From JBNLBT01 sp050303435 (lineage in GTDB: Bacteria > Pseudomonadota > Gammaproteobacteria > Xanthomonadales > Marinicellaceae), in NCBI GenBank assembly GCA_050303435.1, contig JBNLBT010000040.1, positions 1-28,149 of the forward strand: a stretch of 28,149 nucleotides of DNA, in the 5' to 3' direction. The position numbers and the translations under genes were made by a program. Below, piece after piece: positions 16,226 through 24,042 of this stretch. The notes below the pieces were generated by a model. That model saw only the letters and a program-made list of their open reading frames with translations, had not been told where the DNA came from and ran no database searches. The number at the start of each line of letters is the position of its first letter. The first letter of the stretch is position 1.

Positions 16226-16855
16226 TTACTTGGAGTACAACTCCACAATCAGGTTCTCATTGATGTCGGCCGGCAAGTCTTCACGGTTGGGCACCGACTT
16301 GAACACGCCTTTCTTGCCTTTGACATCCACAGACACCCAATCCGGAAACAGCTTCATTTCTTCCCAGATAGACAGCGCTTCTGAAATTCTCAGCTGCTTT
16401 TTGGCTCTTTCCCGGATCTCAATCTCATCATTTTCAGACACTTGATACGAGGGGATGTTGCACAGTTTGCCATTCACCAGAACCGCTTTGTGGCTGACCA
16501 GTTGTCTGGCTTCATTGCGGGTGACGGCAAATCCCATGCGATAAACCACATTGTCTAAGCGCGACTCAAGCAATTTCAGAAGGTTCTCACCTGAAGCGCC
16601 TTTTTTGGCCGCGGCTTTTTTGTAGTAGTTAAGGAATTGTTTTTCCAACACACCGTATGTGCGACGCAACTTTTGCTTTTCGCGCAGCTGGGTGGCGTAG
16701 TCCGATGCTTTGGCGCGACGCGCTGCCACACCGTGCTGACCCGGCAACTGGTCCAGTTTACACTTGGTTTCCATGCCACGGGCCGGGCTTTTGGTCATCA
16801 AATCGACGCCTTCTCTGCGCGCCTGCTTACATTTGGGTCCTAAATATCTCGCCAT
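16226..16855 (-). CDS. rpsD: 30S ribosomal protein S4
   Basis: S4 is a primary 16S rRNA binder that starts assembly of the 5' domain. In E. coli it also represses alpha-operon translation. The 209 residues start MARYLGPKCKQARREG, and the S4 RNA-binding fold covers about 97-160 (SRLDNVVYRMGFAVTRNEAR). Two cysteines, at 9 and 32, are present, but the four-Cys zinc set of other S4 forms is not, so it is the zinc-free kind. It lies 12 bases after rpsK and 18 before rpoA. Confidence 0.98.
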   Translation of the reverse strand: MARYLGPKCKQARREGVDLMTKSPARGMETKCKLDQLPGQHGVAARRAKASDYATQLREKQKLRRTYGVLEKQFLNYYKKAAAKKGASGENLLKLLESRLDNVVYRMGFAVTRNEARQLVSHKAVLVNGKLCNIPSYQVSENDEIEIRERAKKQLRISEALSIWEEMKLFPDWVSVDVKGKKGVFKSVPNREDLPADINENLIVELYSK

Positions 16856-16867
16856 GTTATCTCTCCA

Positions 16868-17254
16868 CTACACTCTGCGTCGTTTCGGTGGTCTGCAACC
16901 GTTGTGCGGAATCGGCGTCACATCGGTGATGTTGGTTACGCGGAATCCCAGCGCATGCAAGGCACGCACGGAGGATTCGCGTCCGGGACCCGGGCCTTTG
17001 ATGCGCACTTCGATGTTTTTCAGGCCGTATTCTTTGGCCGCTGAACCGGCGCGATCGGCCGCCACCTGCGCAGCAAACGGGGTGCTTTTGCGTGAACCCC
17101 TGAAACCAGAACCACCGGCCGTGGCCCAGGAAAGGCAATTGCCCTGACGATCCGTGATTGACACGATGGTGTTATTGAAAGAAGCGTGCACGTGGGCAAT
17201 GCCATCGACCACGGTTCTTCGTTGTTTTTTCTTTTGTTTTTGCGGTTTAGCCAT
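16868..17254 (-). CDS. rpsK: 30S ribosomal protein S11
   Basis: S11 sits on the 30S platform next to the E-site mRNA. The 128 residues match the family length. The N-terminal Lys/Arg-rich tail precedes VDGIAHVHASFNNTIVSITD, and the C-terminus has GPGPGRESSVRALHALGF and TPIPHNGCRPPKRRRV, all near-invariant. It follows rpsM by 16 bases. Nothing unusual is seen. Confidence 0.98.
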   Translation of the reverse strand: MAKPQKQKKKQRRTVVDGIAHVHASFNNTIVSITDRQGNCLSWATAGGSGFRGSRKSTPFAAQVAADRAGSAAKEYGLKNIEVRIKGPGPGRESSVRALHALGFRVTNITDVTPIPHNGCRPPKRRRV

Positions 17255-17270
17255 GTCTCAATCTCAATGC

Positions 17271-17627
17271 TTATCTCTTGATTGGCTTTTTAGGGCCTTT
17301 TCTGGTGCGGCTGTTGTTTTTGGTTTTCTGACCGCGCACCGGCAAACCACGTCGATGACGCAATCCACGGTAGCAACCCAGATCCATCAAACGTTTGATG
17401 TCCATGGCCACGTCTCTGCGCAGATCACCCTCTACGGTGAACTTATCCACTTCATTGCGGATGCTGTCCAGTGCCGCTTCGTCCAGATCCGCCACCTTGG
17501 TGGTCGGCTCCACACCCGCTTTTTCACATATTTCATATGCCCGGGTTCTGCCAATGCCATAGATGCTTGTCAGACCAATCCAGGCATGCTTATAAACCGG
17601 TATATTTACACCCGCAATACGAGCCAT
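17271..17627 (-). CDS. rpsM: 30S ribosomal protein S13, first gene of the alpha operon
   Basis: S13 lies in the 30S head, bridges to the 50S subunit and contacts the P-site tRNA with its basic tail. The 118 residues have MARIAGVNIP at the N-terminus, the YGIGRTRA helix-hairpin-helix and a basic C-terminus (RGQKTKNNSRTRKGPKKPIKR region). AGGAG at 17641-17637 is 9 bases from the ATG, one of the best ribosome sites in the run. A strong promoter lies 44 bases upstream in place of the rpmJ gene. Confidence 0.98.
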   Translation of the reverse strand: MARIAGVNIPVYKHAWIGLTSIYGIGRTRAYEICEKAGVEPTTKVADLDEAALDSIRNEVDKFTVEGDLRRDVAMDIKRLMDLGCYRGLRHRRGLPVRGQKTKNNSRTRKGPKKPIKR

Positions 17628-17670
17628 TTCAAATTACTCCTGAATCCGTGATCGCCAGAGAAAACCGCGC

Positions 17671-17699
17671 ATTATATAGAAAGCGCGAGCACTTGGCAA
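17671..17699 (-). promoter_or_regulatory. Sigma-70 promoter of the alpha operon (rpsM-rplQ)
   Basis: On the minus strand TTGCCA (17699-17694) and TATAAT (17676-17671) are separated by exactly 17 bases: a full -10 match and four of six at -35. The 28 bases upstream of the -35, reaching to the secY stop, are very AT-rich and look like an UP element. Transcription should begin near 17664, leaving a leader of about 37 bases before rpsM. Confidence 0.85.
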
Positions 17700-17727
17700 T
17701 CAATTTTATTGGTTCTCAATAATATAT

Positions 17728-19086
17728 TTATCTTCTGATCCTGGGGGATCGTCTGTAATTTTTAAAATTCGCTTTTTTCATCACGCTGTCGTATTTGTCC
17801 GACATCATGTGCACTTGCAGTTGCTGCATGAAATCCATGGCCACAACCACAACAATCAACAGCGAGGTACCGCCCAAAGCGAATGGTATCTGCACAAAAC
17901 TCAGCACAAACTGAGGCAGCAAACTGACAAACAGCAGATACATGGAACCCCAGAATGTCACCCGATTCAACACACCGTCCAGATAATTGGCCGTGTGTTT
18001 ACCCGGACGCATGCCCGGAATGATCGCGCTTTGACGTTTCAGGTTATCCGCGGTTTCGTCCGAGTTGAAAGTCAATGCGGTGTAGAAGTAAGCGAACCAC
18101 ACAATCAACGCACCAAAAATCAACATGTACAAAGTGTTGCCGGGCGACAGCTGCTGCGAAAGATTCTGCAACCAGCCATAGCCTTCCCGATCTCCAAGGA
18201 ACGATGCAATGGTGCCGGGAAACAGCACCAGCGATGAGGCAAAAATCACCGGAATCACACCGGACATGTTGACCTTCATCGGCAAATACGACGTCTGAGT
18301 CTGAGTGGCCTGGCGACCTCCACGGCGTGCGTATTGAATGGTGATGCGGCGCTGACCGCGTTCAACGAACACCACAAATGCAGTGATCGCCAGTGCCAGC
18401 ACCAGCAGCAACAACGCCCACATGGCATTCAATTGACCTTCATTGACCATTTGGAACGTCGCGGCCACTGCCGAGGGCAGTCCCACCACGATGCCGGCAA
18501 AAATCAACAGCGAAATGCCGTTACCGATGCCACGCTCAGTGATTTGTTCACCCAGCCACATCAGGAACATGGTGCCACCAGTGAGTGAAACCACGGCCGT
18601 GAACAAGAAGCCGAAGCCGGGGTTGGGCACCACCGCGTTGCCGCCCACTGCACCCATTTGCTGCAAAGAATAAGAAATGGCCAGGGCCTGGAACGCCGCC
18701 AGTATCACGGTGAAATACCGCGTGTATTGAGTCACTTTACGTCGACCGGCTTCGCCTTCTTTTTTCATTTCTTTGAGCGAAGGCACGGTGTAACTGAGCA
18801 CCTGCATGATGATGGAAGCGGTGATGTAAGGCATCACACCGAGGGCAAAAATGGAATAACGGCCCAACGCGCCGCCGGAAAACATGTTGAACATGTCAAT
18901 CAGGCCACCGCTGTTTTGGTCCAGCAGCTGCGCCAATGCTTTGGGGTTAACACCCGGCACCGGCAGGAACGTGCCCAGGCGGAAAATCACCAGGGCCCCG
19001 ATCACGAAAAGGATCCGCTGTTTCAGTTCAGCCAGACCCTTTTTGTTGCTCAGCAACTTTTCAACTTGTTCTTGTCGTGTTGACAT
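17728..19086 (-). CDS. secY: Preprotein translocase subunit SecY
   Basis: SecY forms the protein-conducting channel of SecYEG in the inner membrane. The 452 residues have ten predicted membrane helices, with the plug and TM2 region around residues 55-100 (FNMFSGGALGRYSIFALGVMPYITASIIMQ). Cytoplasmic loop C5 is near GMRPGKHTANYLDGVLNRVTFWG, where SecA and the ribosome dock. The ATG shares its first base with the rplO stop (TAATG), which implies coupled translation. This is the last spc-operon gene here. After its stop comes a 100-base gap rather than rpmJ. Confidence 0.98.
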   Translation of the reverse strand: MSTRQEQVEKLLSNKKGLAELKQRILFVIGALVIFRLGTFLPVPGVNPKALAQLLDQNSGGLIDMFNMFSGGALGRYSIFALGVMPYITASIIMQVLSYTVPSLKEMKKEGEAGRRKVTQYTRYFTVILAAFQALAISYSLQQMGAVGGNAVVPNPGFGFLFTAVVSLTGGTMFLMWLGEQITERGIGNGISLLIFAGIVVGLPSAVAATFQMVNEGQLNAMWALLLLVLALAITAFVVFVERGQRRITIQYARRGGRQATQTQTSYLPMKVNMSGVIPVIFASSLVLFPGTIASFLGDREGYGWLQNLSQQLSPGNTLYMLIFGALIVWFAYFYTALTFNSDETADNLKRQSAIIPGMRPGKHTANYLDGVLNRVTFWGSMYLLFVSLLPQFVLSFVQIPFALGGTSLLIVVVVAMDFMQQLQVHMMSDKYDSVMKKANFKNYRRSPRIRR

Positions 19087-19517
19087 TATTCTACTTTTCC
19101 ACCGGCTTTTTCAATCGCTTCCTTGGCACCCGCTGTCACCACCAGTCCTTTCAGGTTGACGGCTTTTTCAATTTGACCTGTGTTGATCACCTTGACCTTG
19201 GTGACATTTTTCTTGACCAGGCCTTTGGCTTTCAGGTATTCAAGATCAATGTCGCTGTCCTGAATTGCATTCAAATGATACAAACACAGTTCAGCTCGGT
19301 CTGACGCAATGCGTGAGGTGAAGCCGTATTTAGGCAGACGCTTGTGAATCGGCAGCTGACCGCCTTCAAAACCCACTTTGTGGAACCCACCGGAACGTGA
19401 TTTCTGACCTTTGTGACCGCGACCACAGGTTTTGCCCAGTCCGCTGCCAATGCCACGTCCTACGCGTTTGCCTGCTTTGGTGGCGCCGGCCGCCGGTTTG
19501 ATGGTATTCAGTTTCAT
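19086..19517 (-). CDS. rplO: 50S ribosomal protein L15
   Basis: L15 is a late assembly protein of the 50S core. Starting at the ATG at 19517 gives 143 residues (E. coli 144), with N-terminal MKLNTIKPAAG and the Gly/Arg-rich rRNA-threading segment GRGIGSGLGKTCGRGHKGQ at about 20-38. An in-frame upstream start at 19547 would add 10 unrelated residues and overlap rpmD, so it is rejected. It is 16 bases from rpmD and overlaps secY by one base. Confidence 0.97.
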   Translation of the reverse strand: MKLNTIKPAAGATKAGKRVGRGIGSGLGKTCGRGHKGQKSRSGGFHKVGFEGGQLPIHKRLPKYGFTSRIASDRAELCLYHLNAIQDSDIDLEYLKAKGLVKKNVTKVKVINTGQIEKAVNLKGLVVTAGAKEAIEKAGGKVE

Positions 19518-19533
19518 AATCTGACCTGTCTGT

Positions 19534-19728
19534 TTATGCTTCTTCAACTTTCAATAAATGGATGGCCTTGTTGATCATGCCCATGTTTTCAGGGGTCTTG
19601 TCAACAACGCGGGACTGATTGATTTTTTTCAATCCCAGACCACGCACGCAATCTTTGTGGTTTTTCAATGAACCGTTGGTGCTTTTGACCTGAGTCACTT
19701 TAACCTGTGTCACTTTTTTCTTAGCCAT
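19534..19728 (-). CDS. rpmD: 50S ribosomal protein L30
   Basis: L30 is a small single-domain 50S protein. The 64 residues are slightly longer than the usual 58-60, because the first strand contains VTQVK twice in tandem (DNA 19713-19684, two near-identical 15-base units). The core STNGSLKNHKDCVRGLGLKKINQSRVVDKTP is typical. The start overlaps the last 8 bases of rpsE, which suggests coupling. The extra unit could be a recent slippage duplication, or normal variation in this lineage. Confidence 0.97.
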   Translation of the reverse strand: MAKKKVTQVKVTQVKSTNGSLKNHKDCVRGLGLKKINQSRVVDKTPENMGMINKAIHLLKVEEA

Positions 19729-20236
19729 GATTTTCCATTACCTCTTCAACGGTCTTGCCTCGTTTGGCCGCAATGGCGTGAGGCGAAGTGATTTTCTGCA
19801 AACCTTTGACTGTGGCACGCACCAAATTGATCGGGTTATTGGAGCCCTGTGATTTGGCCAATACGTTTTCCACACCCACCACGTCGAATACAGCACGCAT
19901 CGCGCCGCCTGCAATGACGCCTGTACCTTCAGAAGCCGGTTGCATGTAAACACGCGAACCTGAGTGTTTGGCTTTCACCGGGTGCCACAGCGTGTGGCCG
20001 TTCAGATCCACTTGCACAGTCTCTTTGCGCGCCTGATCCATGGCTTTCTGGATGGCCACCGGCACTTCTTTGGCTTTGCCATAACCGAAACCGATTTTGC
20101 CTTTGCCATCGCCGACCACTGTCAGCGCGGCAAACCCGAGTTGACGACCGCCCTTGACCACTTTGGCCACTCGATTGACTGCAACCAGTCTTTCCAGCAG
20201 GTTGTCACCTTGTTCTTTGTTGTTTGCATTCGACAT
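19721..20236 (-). CDS. rpsE: 30S ribosomal protein S5
   Basis: S5 helps keep decoding accurate and lines the mRNA entry site. The 171 residues contain the N-terminal double-stranded-RNA-binding fold with VNRVAKVVKGGRQLGFAALTVVGDG and GYGKAKEVPVAIQKAMDQA. They also hold the C-terminal S5 fold with IAGGAMRAVFDVVGVENVLAKSQGS and NLVRATVKGL. The N-terminal MSNANNKEQGDN is variable in the family. The 24-base gap to rplR is the largest inside the spc part. Confidence 0.98.
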   Translation of the reverse strand: MSNANNKEQGDNLLERLVAVNRVAKVVKGGRQLGFAALTVVGDGKGKIGFGYGKAKEVPVAIQKAMDQARKETVQVDLNGHTLWHPVKAKHSGSRVYMQPASEGTGVIAGGAMRAVFDVVGVENVLAKSQGSNNPINLVRATVKGLQKITSPHAIAAKRGKTVEEVMENHG

Positions 20237-20260
20237 GATGTATTCTCTCAGATTCGGGTA

Positions 20261-20617
20261 TTAAAATTTCAGTCCGGCTTCACGCGCCGCGTCAGCAAGG
20301 GCTTTCACCCGGCCATGATAAATGTAACCGGAGCGGTCAAATCCAACCGTCTCAACGCCCGCGTCAATGGCTTTCTTGGCAATCGCTTCGCCCACGGCTT
20401 TGGCCGCTGCAACATTACAGCCCGATTGATCTTTCTTGATCAGGCCTTTTTGCAGAGTGGATGCCGATGCCAGGGTTTTGTCGCCTTCAGCCGACAACAC
20501 CTGCGCATAAATATGGCGCCCGGATTTGAACACCTGCAAGGATGGGCGGCCTGAGTTTCTCAGGTGCTTTCTGCCTCTTTTGGCTCTTTTTAATCTGAAT
20601 TCGTTCTTCTTGTTCAT
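20261..20617 (-). CDS. rplR: 50S ribosomal protein L18
   Basis: L18 binds 5S rRNA and helps attach it to the 50S central protuberance. The 118 residues (E. coli 117) have a basic N-terminus (KKNEFRLKRAKRGRKHLRNSG), then RPSLQVFKSGRHIYAQVL and C-terminal GFDRSGYIYHGRVKALADAAREAGL, all hallmarks. It lies 17 bases after rplF. Nothing unusual. Confidence 0.98.
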   Translation of the reverse strand: MNKKNEFRLKRAKRGRKHLRNSGRPSLQVFKSGRHIYAQVLSAEGDKTLASASTLQKGLIKKDQSGCNVAAAKAVGEAIAKKAIDAGVETVGFDRSGYIYHGRVKALADAAREAGLKF

Positions 20618-20634
20618 AATGTTCTCAAGCCTGC

Positions 20635-21162
20635 TTAAGCTTTCTTCGCTTCTTTTCTGTACAACCGCTCATCGGCGTATTTAACGCCTTTGCCTTTGTA
20701 AGGTTCCGGCGGACGAATGGCACGGATTTCCGCCGCCACTTGACCCACTTTTTGCTTGTCCACGCCGTTGATCACGATCTCAGTCTGGCTTGGGACTTCA
20801 AAAGTGATGCCTTCTTTGGCCTTGTAAACCACCGGATGGGAAAAACCCAGGGTCAGGTCAATGTCCTGGCCTTTCATCTGAGCGCGGTAACCCACACCAA
20901 CCAATTGCAGTTTTTTGGTGAAACCCTCACTGACGCCGATGATGACATTGTGCAGCAGTGAACGCATGGTGCCTGACATCGGACGTGCGTCTTCGTTTCT
21001 GGGCACCATCATGATTTCATCGCCATCCTGTTTGATTTCGATGCTTTCATGCACCTGCAGTTGCATTTCACCTTTGGGGCCTTTGGCCTTGACCAGGTTG
21101 TCTTTAATGTCCAGTGTGACGCCCGATATGACTTGCACTGGTTTGTTCGCTATTCTCGACAC
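20635..21162 (-). CDS. rplF: 50S ribosomal protein L6
   Basis: L6 lies at the base of the L7/L12 stalk near the factor-binding site. The 175 residues are two repeated alpha/beta domains (about 1-82 and 83-175). The N-terminal MSRIANKPVQV, middle GYRAQMKGQDIDLTLGFSHPV and C-terminal RPPEPYKGKGVKYADERLYRKEAKK are diagnostic. It follows rpsH by 14 bases. Confidence 0.98.
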   Translation of the reverse strand: MSRIANKPVQVISGVTLDIKDNLVKAKGPKGEMQLQVHESIEIKQDGDEIMMVPRNEDARPMSGTMRSLLHNVIIGVSEGFTKKLQLVGVGYRAQMKGQDIDLTLGFSHPVVYKAKEGITFEVPSQTEIVINGVDKQKVGQVAAEIRAIRPPEPYKGKGVKYADERLYRKEAKKA

Positions 21163-21176
21163 GTCAGTTCTCCTGC

Positions 21177-21572
21177 TTACTTAATCACGCACAGCACTTC
21201 GCCACCCACACCATTGCTGCGGGCTTCCTTGTCGGTCATGATGCCTTTGGAAGTGGACACAATGGCTGTGCCAAAACCGGCATCTACGCGTGGCAGGCTG
21301 TCTTTACCGGCGTAATTTCTCAAACCGGGTTTGCTGACCCGCTTGAACATTTCGATCACCGGCTGGTTGCGATAATATTTAATGTTAATTTTCAAATAAG
21401 GGTGTGCATCCTTTTCAATCAATTCAAAAGAACGAATGTAGCCTTCTTGCTGCAATACGGAGCAAATGCCCTTTTTCAATTTAGACATCGGCACTACGGT
21501 GCTGTCTTTGTTGACCGCCTGCGCATTTTTAATGCAGCAGATCATGTCAGATATCGGATCACTCAAACTCAT
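21177..21572 (-). CDS. rpsH: 30S ribosomal protein S8
   Basis: S8 is a primary binder of 16S helix 21. In E. coli it represses spc translation by binding the rplE start region. The 131 residues have MSLSDPISDMICCIKNAQAV at the N-terminus and the C-terminal SRAxTL-like region as STSKGIMTDKEARSNGVGGEVLCVIK. I could not confirm an S8-binding helix near rplE by eye. The gap to rpsN is 18 bases. Confidence 0.98.
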   Translation of the reverse strand: MSLSDPISDMICCIKNAQAVNKDSTVVPMSKLKKGICSVLQQEGYIRSFELIEKDAHPYLKINIKYYRNQPVIEMFKRVSKPGLRNYAGKDSLPRVDAGFGTAIVSTSKGIMTDKEARSNGVGGEVLCVIK

Positions 21573-21590
21573 AATTCTGTCCTGTTGCTG

Positions 21591-21896
21591 TTACCAACTT
21601 GCTTTTTTCAATCCGGGGATGTCACCGCGCATCGCCGCTTCACGCAATTTGGTTTTGCTCAAACCAAATTTTTTGTAGTAGCCACGCGGTCTGCCGGAAA
21701 CCTGACAACGGTTTCTGACGCGCACCGGCGATGAGTTGCGCGGCAATTTCTGCAATTTTTCCTGTGCAGCCATCATGTCTTCAAATGACGTGTTCGGATC
21801 CGCGATTATTGCTTTCAGGGCTTTGCGCTTGGCGGCGTATTTCTCCACCAGACGTTTTCTCTTAAGCTCCCGCTGTATCATTGATTCTTTGGCCAT
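21591..21896 (-). CDS. rpsN: 30S ribosomal protein S14 (long, zinc-free form)
   Basis: S14 sits in the 30S head. At 101 residues it is the long C-minus form: the CxxC zinc pairs of the short 61-residue form are absent and only one Cys remains, in NRCQVSGRPRGYYKKFGLS. So function should not depend on zinc supply, as in E. coli. C-terminal REAAMRGDIPGLKKASW is typical. It is 14 bases after rplE. Confidence 0.98.
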   Translation of the reverse strand: MAKESMIQRELKRKRLVEKYAAKRKALKAIIADPNTSFEDMMAAQEKLQKLPRNSSPVRVRNRCQVSGRPRGYYKKFGLSKTKLREAAMRGDIPGLKKASW

Positions 21897-21910
21897 AATC
21901 TGTTCCGGTC

Positions 21911-22450
21911 TTAATTTTTAAAAGGGAAATTAAATTCGTTCAGCAACAGACGCGCATCGGCGTCGGTTTTCGCCGTCGTGGTGATGGTGATGTCCATGCC
22001 GCGAATGGCGTCCACTTTGTCGTAATCAATTTCCGGAAAAATGATCTGTTCTTTCACACCCATGGAATAGTTACCACGGCCATCAAAGGATTTGCCGTTC
22101 AGTCCACGGAAATCGCGCACGCGAGGCAAAGCGATGTTGACCAGGCGATCCAGAAATTCATACATTTTTTTTCTGCGCAGAGTCACTTTGCATCCGATCG
22201 GCCAACCGTCACGAATTTTAAATCCGGCCACGGATTTCTTGGCCAGTGTCACGATCGGTTTTTGACCACACACGCGCGCCATGTCTTCCACTGCGTTGTC
22301 CAGCAGCTTTTTGTTGCCCACAGCCTCACCCACACCCATGTTAAGAGTGATTTTAGTGATTTTGGGTACTTCCATCACATTGCTGAACTGGTCGTTTTCC
22401 ATCAGCTTTGGCACGATGGTCTCTTTGTAATATTGTTCTAGTCTCGCCAT
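21911..22450 (-). CDS. rplE: 50S ribosomal protein L5
   Basis: L5 binds 5S rRNA and forms an intersubunit bridge to S13. The 179 residues equal the E. coli length. Visible marks are MARLEQYYKETIVPKLM, PKITKITLNMGVGEAV, and the C-terminal part with RDFRGLNGKSFDGRGNYSMGVKEQIIFPEI. It lies 13 bases after rplX and 14 before rpsN. Confidence 0.98.
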   Translation of the reverse strand: MARLEQYYKETIVPKLMENDQFSNVMEVPKITKITLNMGVGEAVGNKKLLDNAVEDMARVCGQKPIVTLAKKSVAGFKIRDGWPIGCKVTLRRKKMYEFLDRLVNIALPRVRDFRGLNGKSFDGRGNYSMGVKEQIIFPEIDYDKVDAIRGMDITITTTAKTDADARLLLNEFNFPFKN

Positions 22451-22463
22451 GATTGTTCTCTAA

Positions 22464-22781
22464 TTAAGCGTCTACCGGTTCGTCGTTGGAACGAAAAACC
22501 CTGACTTTTTTGCCGTTGTCCTGCACTTTGAATCCCACGCGATCGCCCTTGCCGGTGGCCGGATTGAACAGCATCACATTGGACACATGAATCGGCGCCT
22601 CTTGTGTTTTGATGCCGCCTTTTTCTTCAATTTGCGGATTCGGTTTGACGTGTTTCTTAACCAAATTCACATTGTTCACCAGAATGCGGTCGTCCTTGAG
22701 GATGCGCAACACGTTGCCGCGTTGTCCTTTGCTTCTGCCGCTGATGACAATGACCTCATCGCCTTTTTTAATCTTATTCAT
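22464..22781 (-). CDS. rplX: 50S ribosomal protein L24
   Basis: L24 is an assembly-initiating 50S protein at the tunnel exit. The 105 residues start MNKIKKGDEVIVISG and contain the KOW motif at about residues 5-33 (GRSKGQRGNVLRILKDD), followed by NLVKKHVKPNPQIEEKGGI and SNVMLFNPATGKGDRVGF. The 10-base gap after rplN is normal for this cluster. Confidence 0.98.
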   Translation of the reverse strand: MNKIKKGDEVIVISGRSKGQRGNVLRILKDDRILVNNVNLVKKHVKPNPQIEEKGGIKTQEAPIHVSNVMLFNPATGKGDRVGFKVQDNGKKVRVFRSNDEPVDA

Positions 22782-22791
22782 ATTCGTTACC

Positions 22792-23160
22792 TTATAAAAC
22801 TTCAGGCGCCAGTGAAATGATCTTCATGAACTTGCCTGAGCGCAGTTCACGAGTGACCGGGCCAAAAATACGGGTGCCGATCGGCTCCAGTTTGGCATTC
22901 AGCATGACCACCGCATTGCCGTCAAAACGGATGGTTGACCCGTCCGGGCGACGCACGCCTTTCTTGGTTCTGACAATCACGGCGTTGTACACTTCACCTT
23001 TTTTGACTTTACCGCGGGGAATGGCCTGTTTGACCGACACCTTGATGATGTCCCCAATGCCGGCGTATCTCCTTTTTGAGCCGCCCAGTACTTTGATACA
23101 CTGGACTTCTCTTGCACCGCTGTTATCGGCAGCCGTCAACCGTGTTTGCATCTGGATCAT
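22792..23160 (-). CDS. rplN: 50S ribosomal protein L14
   Basis: L14 is a beta-barrel protein that forms intersubunit bridges to 16S rRNA and is a docking site for RsfS. The 122 residues (E. coli 123) begin MIQMQTRLTAADNSGAREVQCIKVLGG and contain KKGEVYNAVIVRTKKGVRRPDGS and IGTRIFGPVTREL. This is the first spc gene in E. coli, but here the 12-base gap from rpsQ holds no promoter. Confidence 0.98.
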   Translation of the reverse strand: MIQMQTRLTAADNSGAREVQCIKVLGGSKRRYAGIGDIIKVSVKQAIPRGKVKKGEVYNAVIVRTKKGVRRPDGSTIRFDGNAVVMLNAKLEPIGTRIFGPVTRELRSGKFMKIISLAPEVL

Positions 23161-23172
23161 GTCATTAACCTC

Positions 23173-23436
23173 TTATTGTGCAGCCTCAATAATTTCAACC
23201 ACTTTCCAGGATTTTGTCTTGGAAATAGGACGGCATTCAGCGATCCGGACGAAATCCCCTTCATTGCACTTGTTGTCGGCATCGTGCGCATGAATTTTGG
23301 TGGTCTTCTTGATGTATTTTTTATACAGCGGATGCTTGACCTTGCGCTCCAGCATCACAGTGACCGTCTGGTTCATTTTGTTGCTGGTAACAACGCCACT
23401 TTTGGTTCTCAATATTTTATTCGTATTGTCGTTCAT
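23173..23436 (-). CDS. rpsQ: 30S ribosomal protein S17
   Basis: S17 is an OB-fold protein that binds the 16S 5' domain. Starting at the ATG at 23436 gives 87 residues (E. coli 84), with LRTKSGVVTSNKMNQTVTVMLERKVKHPLYKKYIKKTTKIHAHD and C-terminal RPISKTKSWKVVEIIE. An in-frame TTG at 23451 would add five residues inside rpmC; it is less likely than the ATG one base past the rpmC stop. Its ribosome site is weak, so coupling to rpmC is likely. Confidence 0.97.
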   Translation of the reverse strand: MNDNTNKILRTKSGVVTSNKMNQTVTVMLERKVKHPLYKKYIKKTTKIHAHDADNKCNEGDFVRIAECRPISKTKSWKVVEIIEAAQ

Positions 23437-23437
23437 T

Positions 23438-23629
23438 TTATTTATCCGCAACCTGACTCATGATGGTTCTGACCCGGGCAATGTCTCTTCTGACTTCGCG
23501 CAGCAGGTGTCCTTTGGTGAGCTGCCCGTTGCCTTTGGCCATTCTCAAATCGAATTGCTTTTGCAACAATTGGTTGAGCTCTTCCTGCAGACCGGCCTGG
23601 TCTTTTTTTCTCAATTCTTTTGCTTGCAT
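23438..23629 (-). CDS. rpmC: 50S ribosomal protein L29
   Basis: L29 is a two-helix protein beside the tunnel exit, near the SRP and trigger-factor site. The 63 residues (E. coli 63) read MQAKELRKKDQAGLQEEL and then NGQLTKGHLLREVRRDIARV, typical of the family. The ATG shares its A with the rplP stop (TGATG). A GTG one codon upstream is possible but would place the start deeper in rplP. One base separates it from rpsQ. Confidence 0.97.
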   Translation of the reverse strand: MQAKELRKKDQAGLQEELNQLLQKQFDLRMAKGNGQLTKGHLLREVRRDIARVRTIMSQVADK

Positions 23630-24042
23630 CACATCACCGTTCTTTTTACAAAGGTCGTTTGAACCGGAAATTTGGCGCCCGCTTTTTCAAAAGCACGGCG
23701 GGCCACTTCCTCGGAAACGCCTTGAATTTCATAAATCATGCGGCCCGGTTTAATCACCGCAGCCCAGTATTCAACGTTGCCCTTGCCCTTGCCCTGACGA
23801 ACCTCGAGGGGCTTGGTCGTGATCGGCTTGTCCGGGAACACACGGATCCACAGTTTACCGCCACGACGAACGTGACGCGTGATGGCTCGACGACCGGCTT
23901 CGATTTGACGCGCGGTCAACAGACCTCTGGTGACAGATTTCAAACCGTAATCACCAAAACTGACCTTGTTCGCAGTCAGTGAAAGACCACGGTTTCTGCC
24001 TTTCTGCTGTTTTCTGAATTTGGTTCTTTTCGGCTGTAACAT
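23629..24042 (-). CDS. rplP: 50S ribosomal protein L16
   Basis: L16 binds 23S rRNA next to the A-site and is needed for late 50S assembly. The 137 residues (E. coli 136) start MLQPKRTKFRKQQKGRNRG and include RQIEAGRRAITRHVRRGGKLWIRVFPD. They also include KPLEVRQGKGKGNVEYWAAV, the loop near the arginine that the hydroxylase YcfD/RoxA modifies in some species. It overlaps rpsC by one base (TAATG) and rpmC by one base. Confidence 0.98.
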   Translation of the reverse strand: MLQPKRTKFRKQQKGRNRGLSLTANKVSFGDYGLKSVTRGLLTARQIEAGRRAITRHVRRGGKLWIRVFPDKPITTKPLEVRQGKGKGNVEYWAAVIKPGRMIYEIQGVSEEVARRAFEKAGAKFPVQTTFVKRTVM

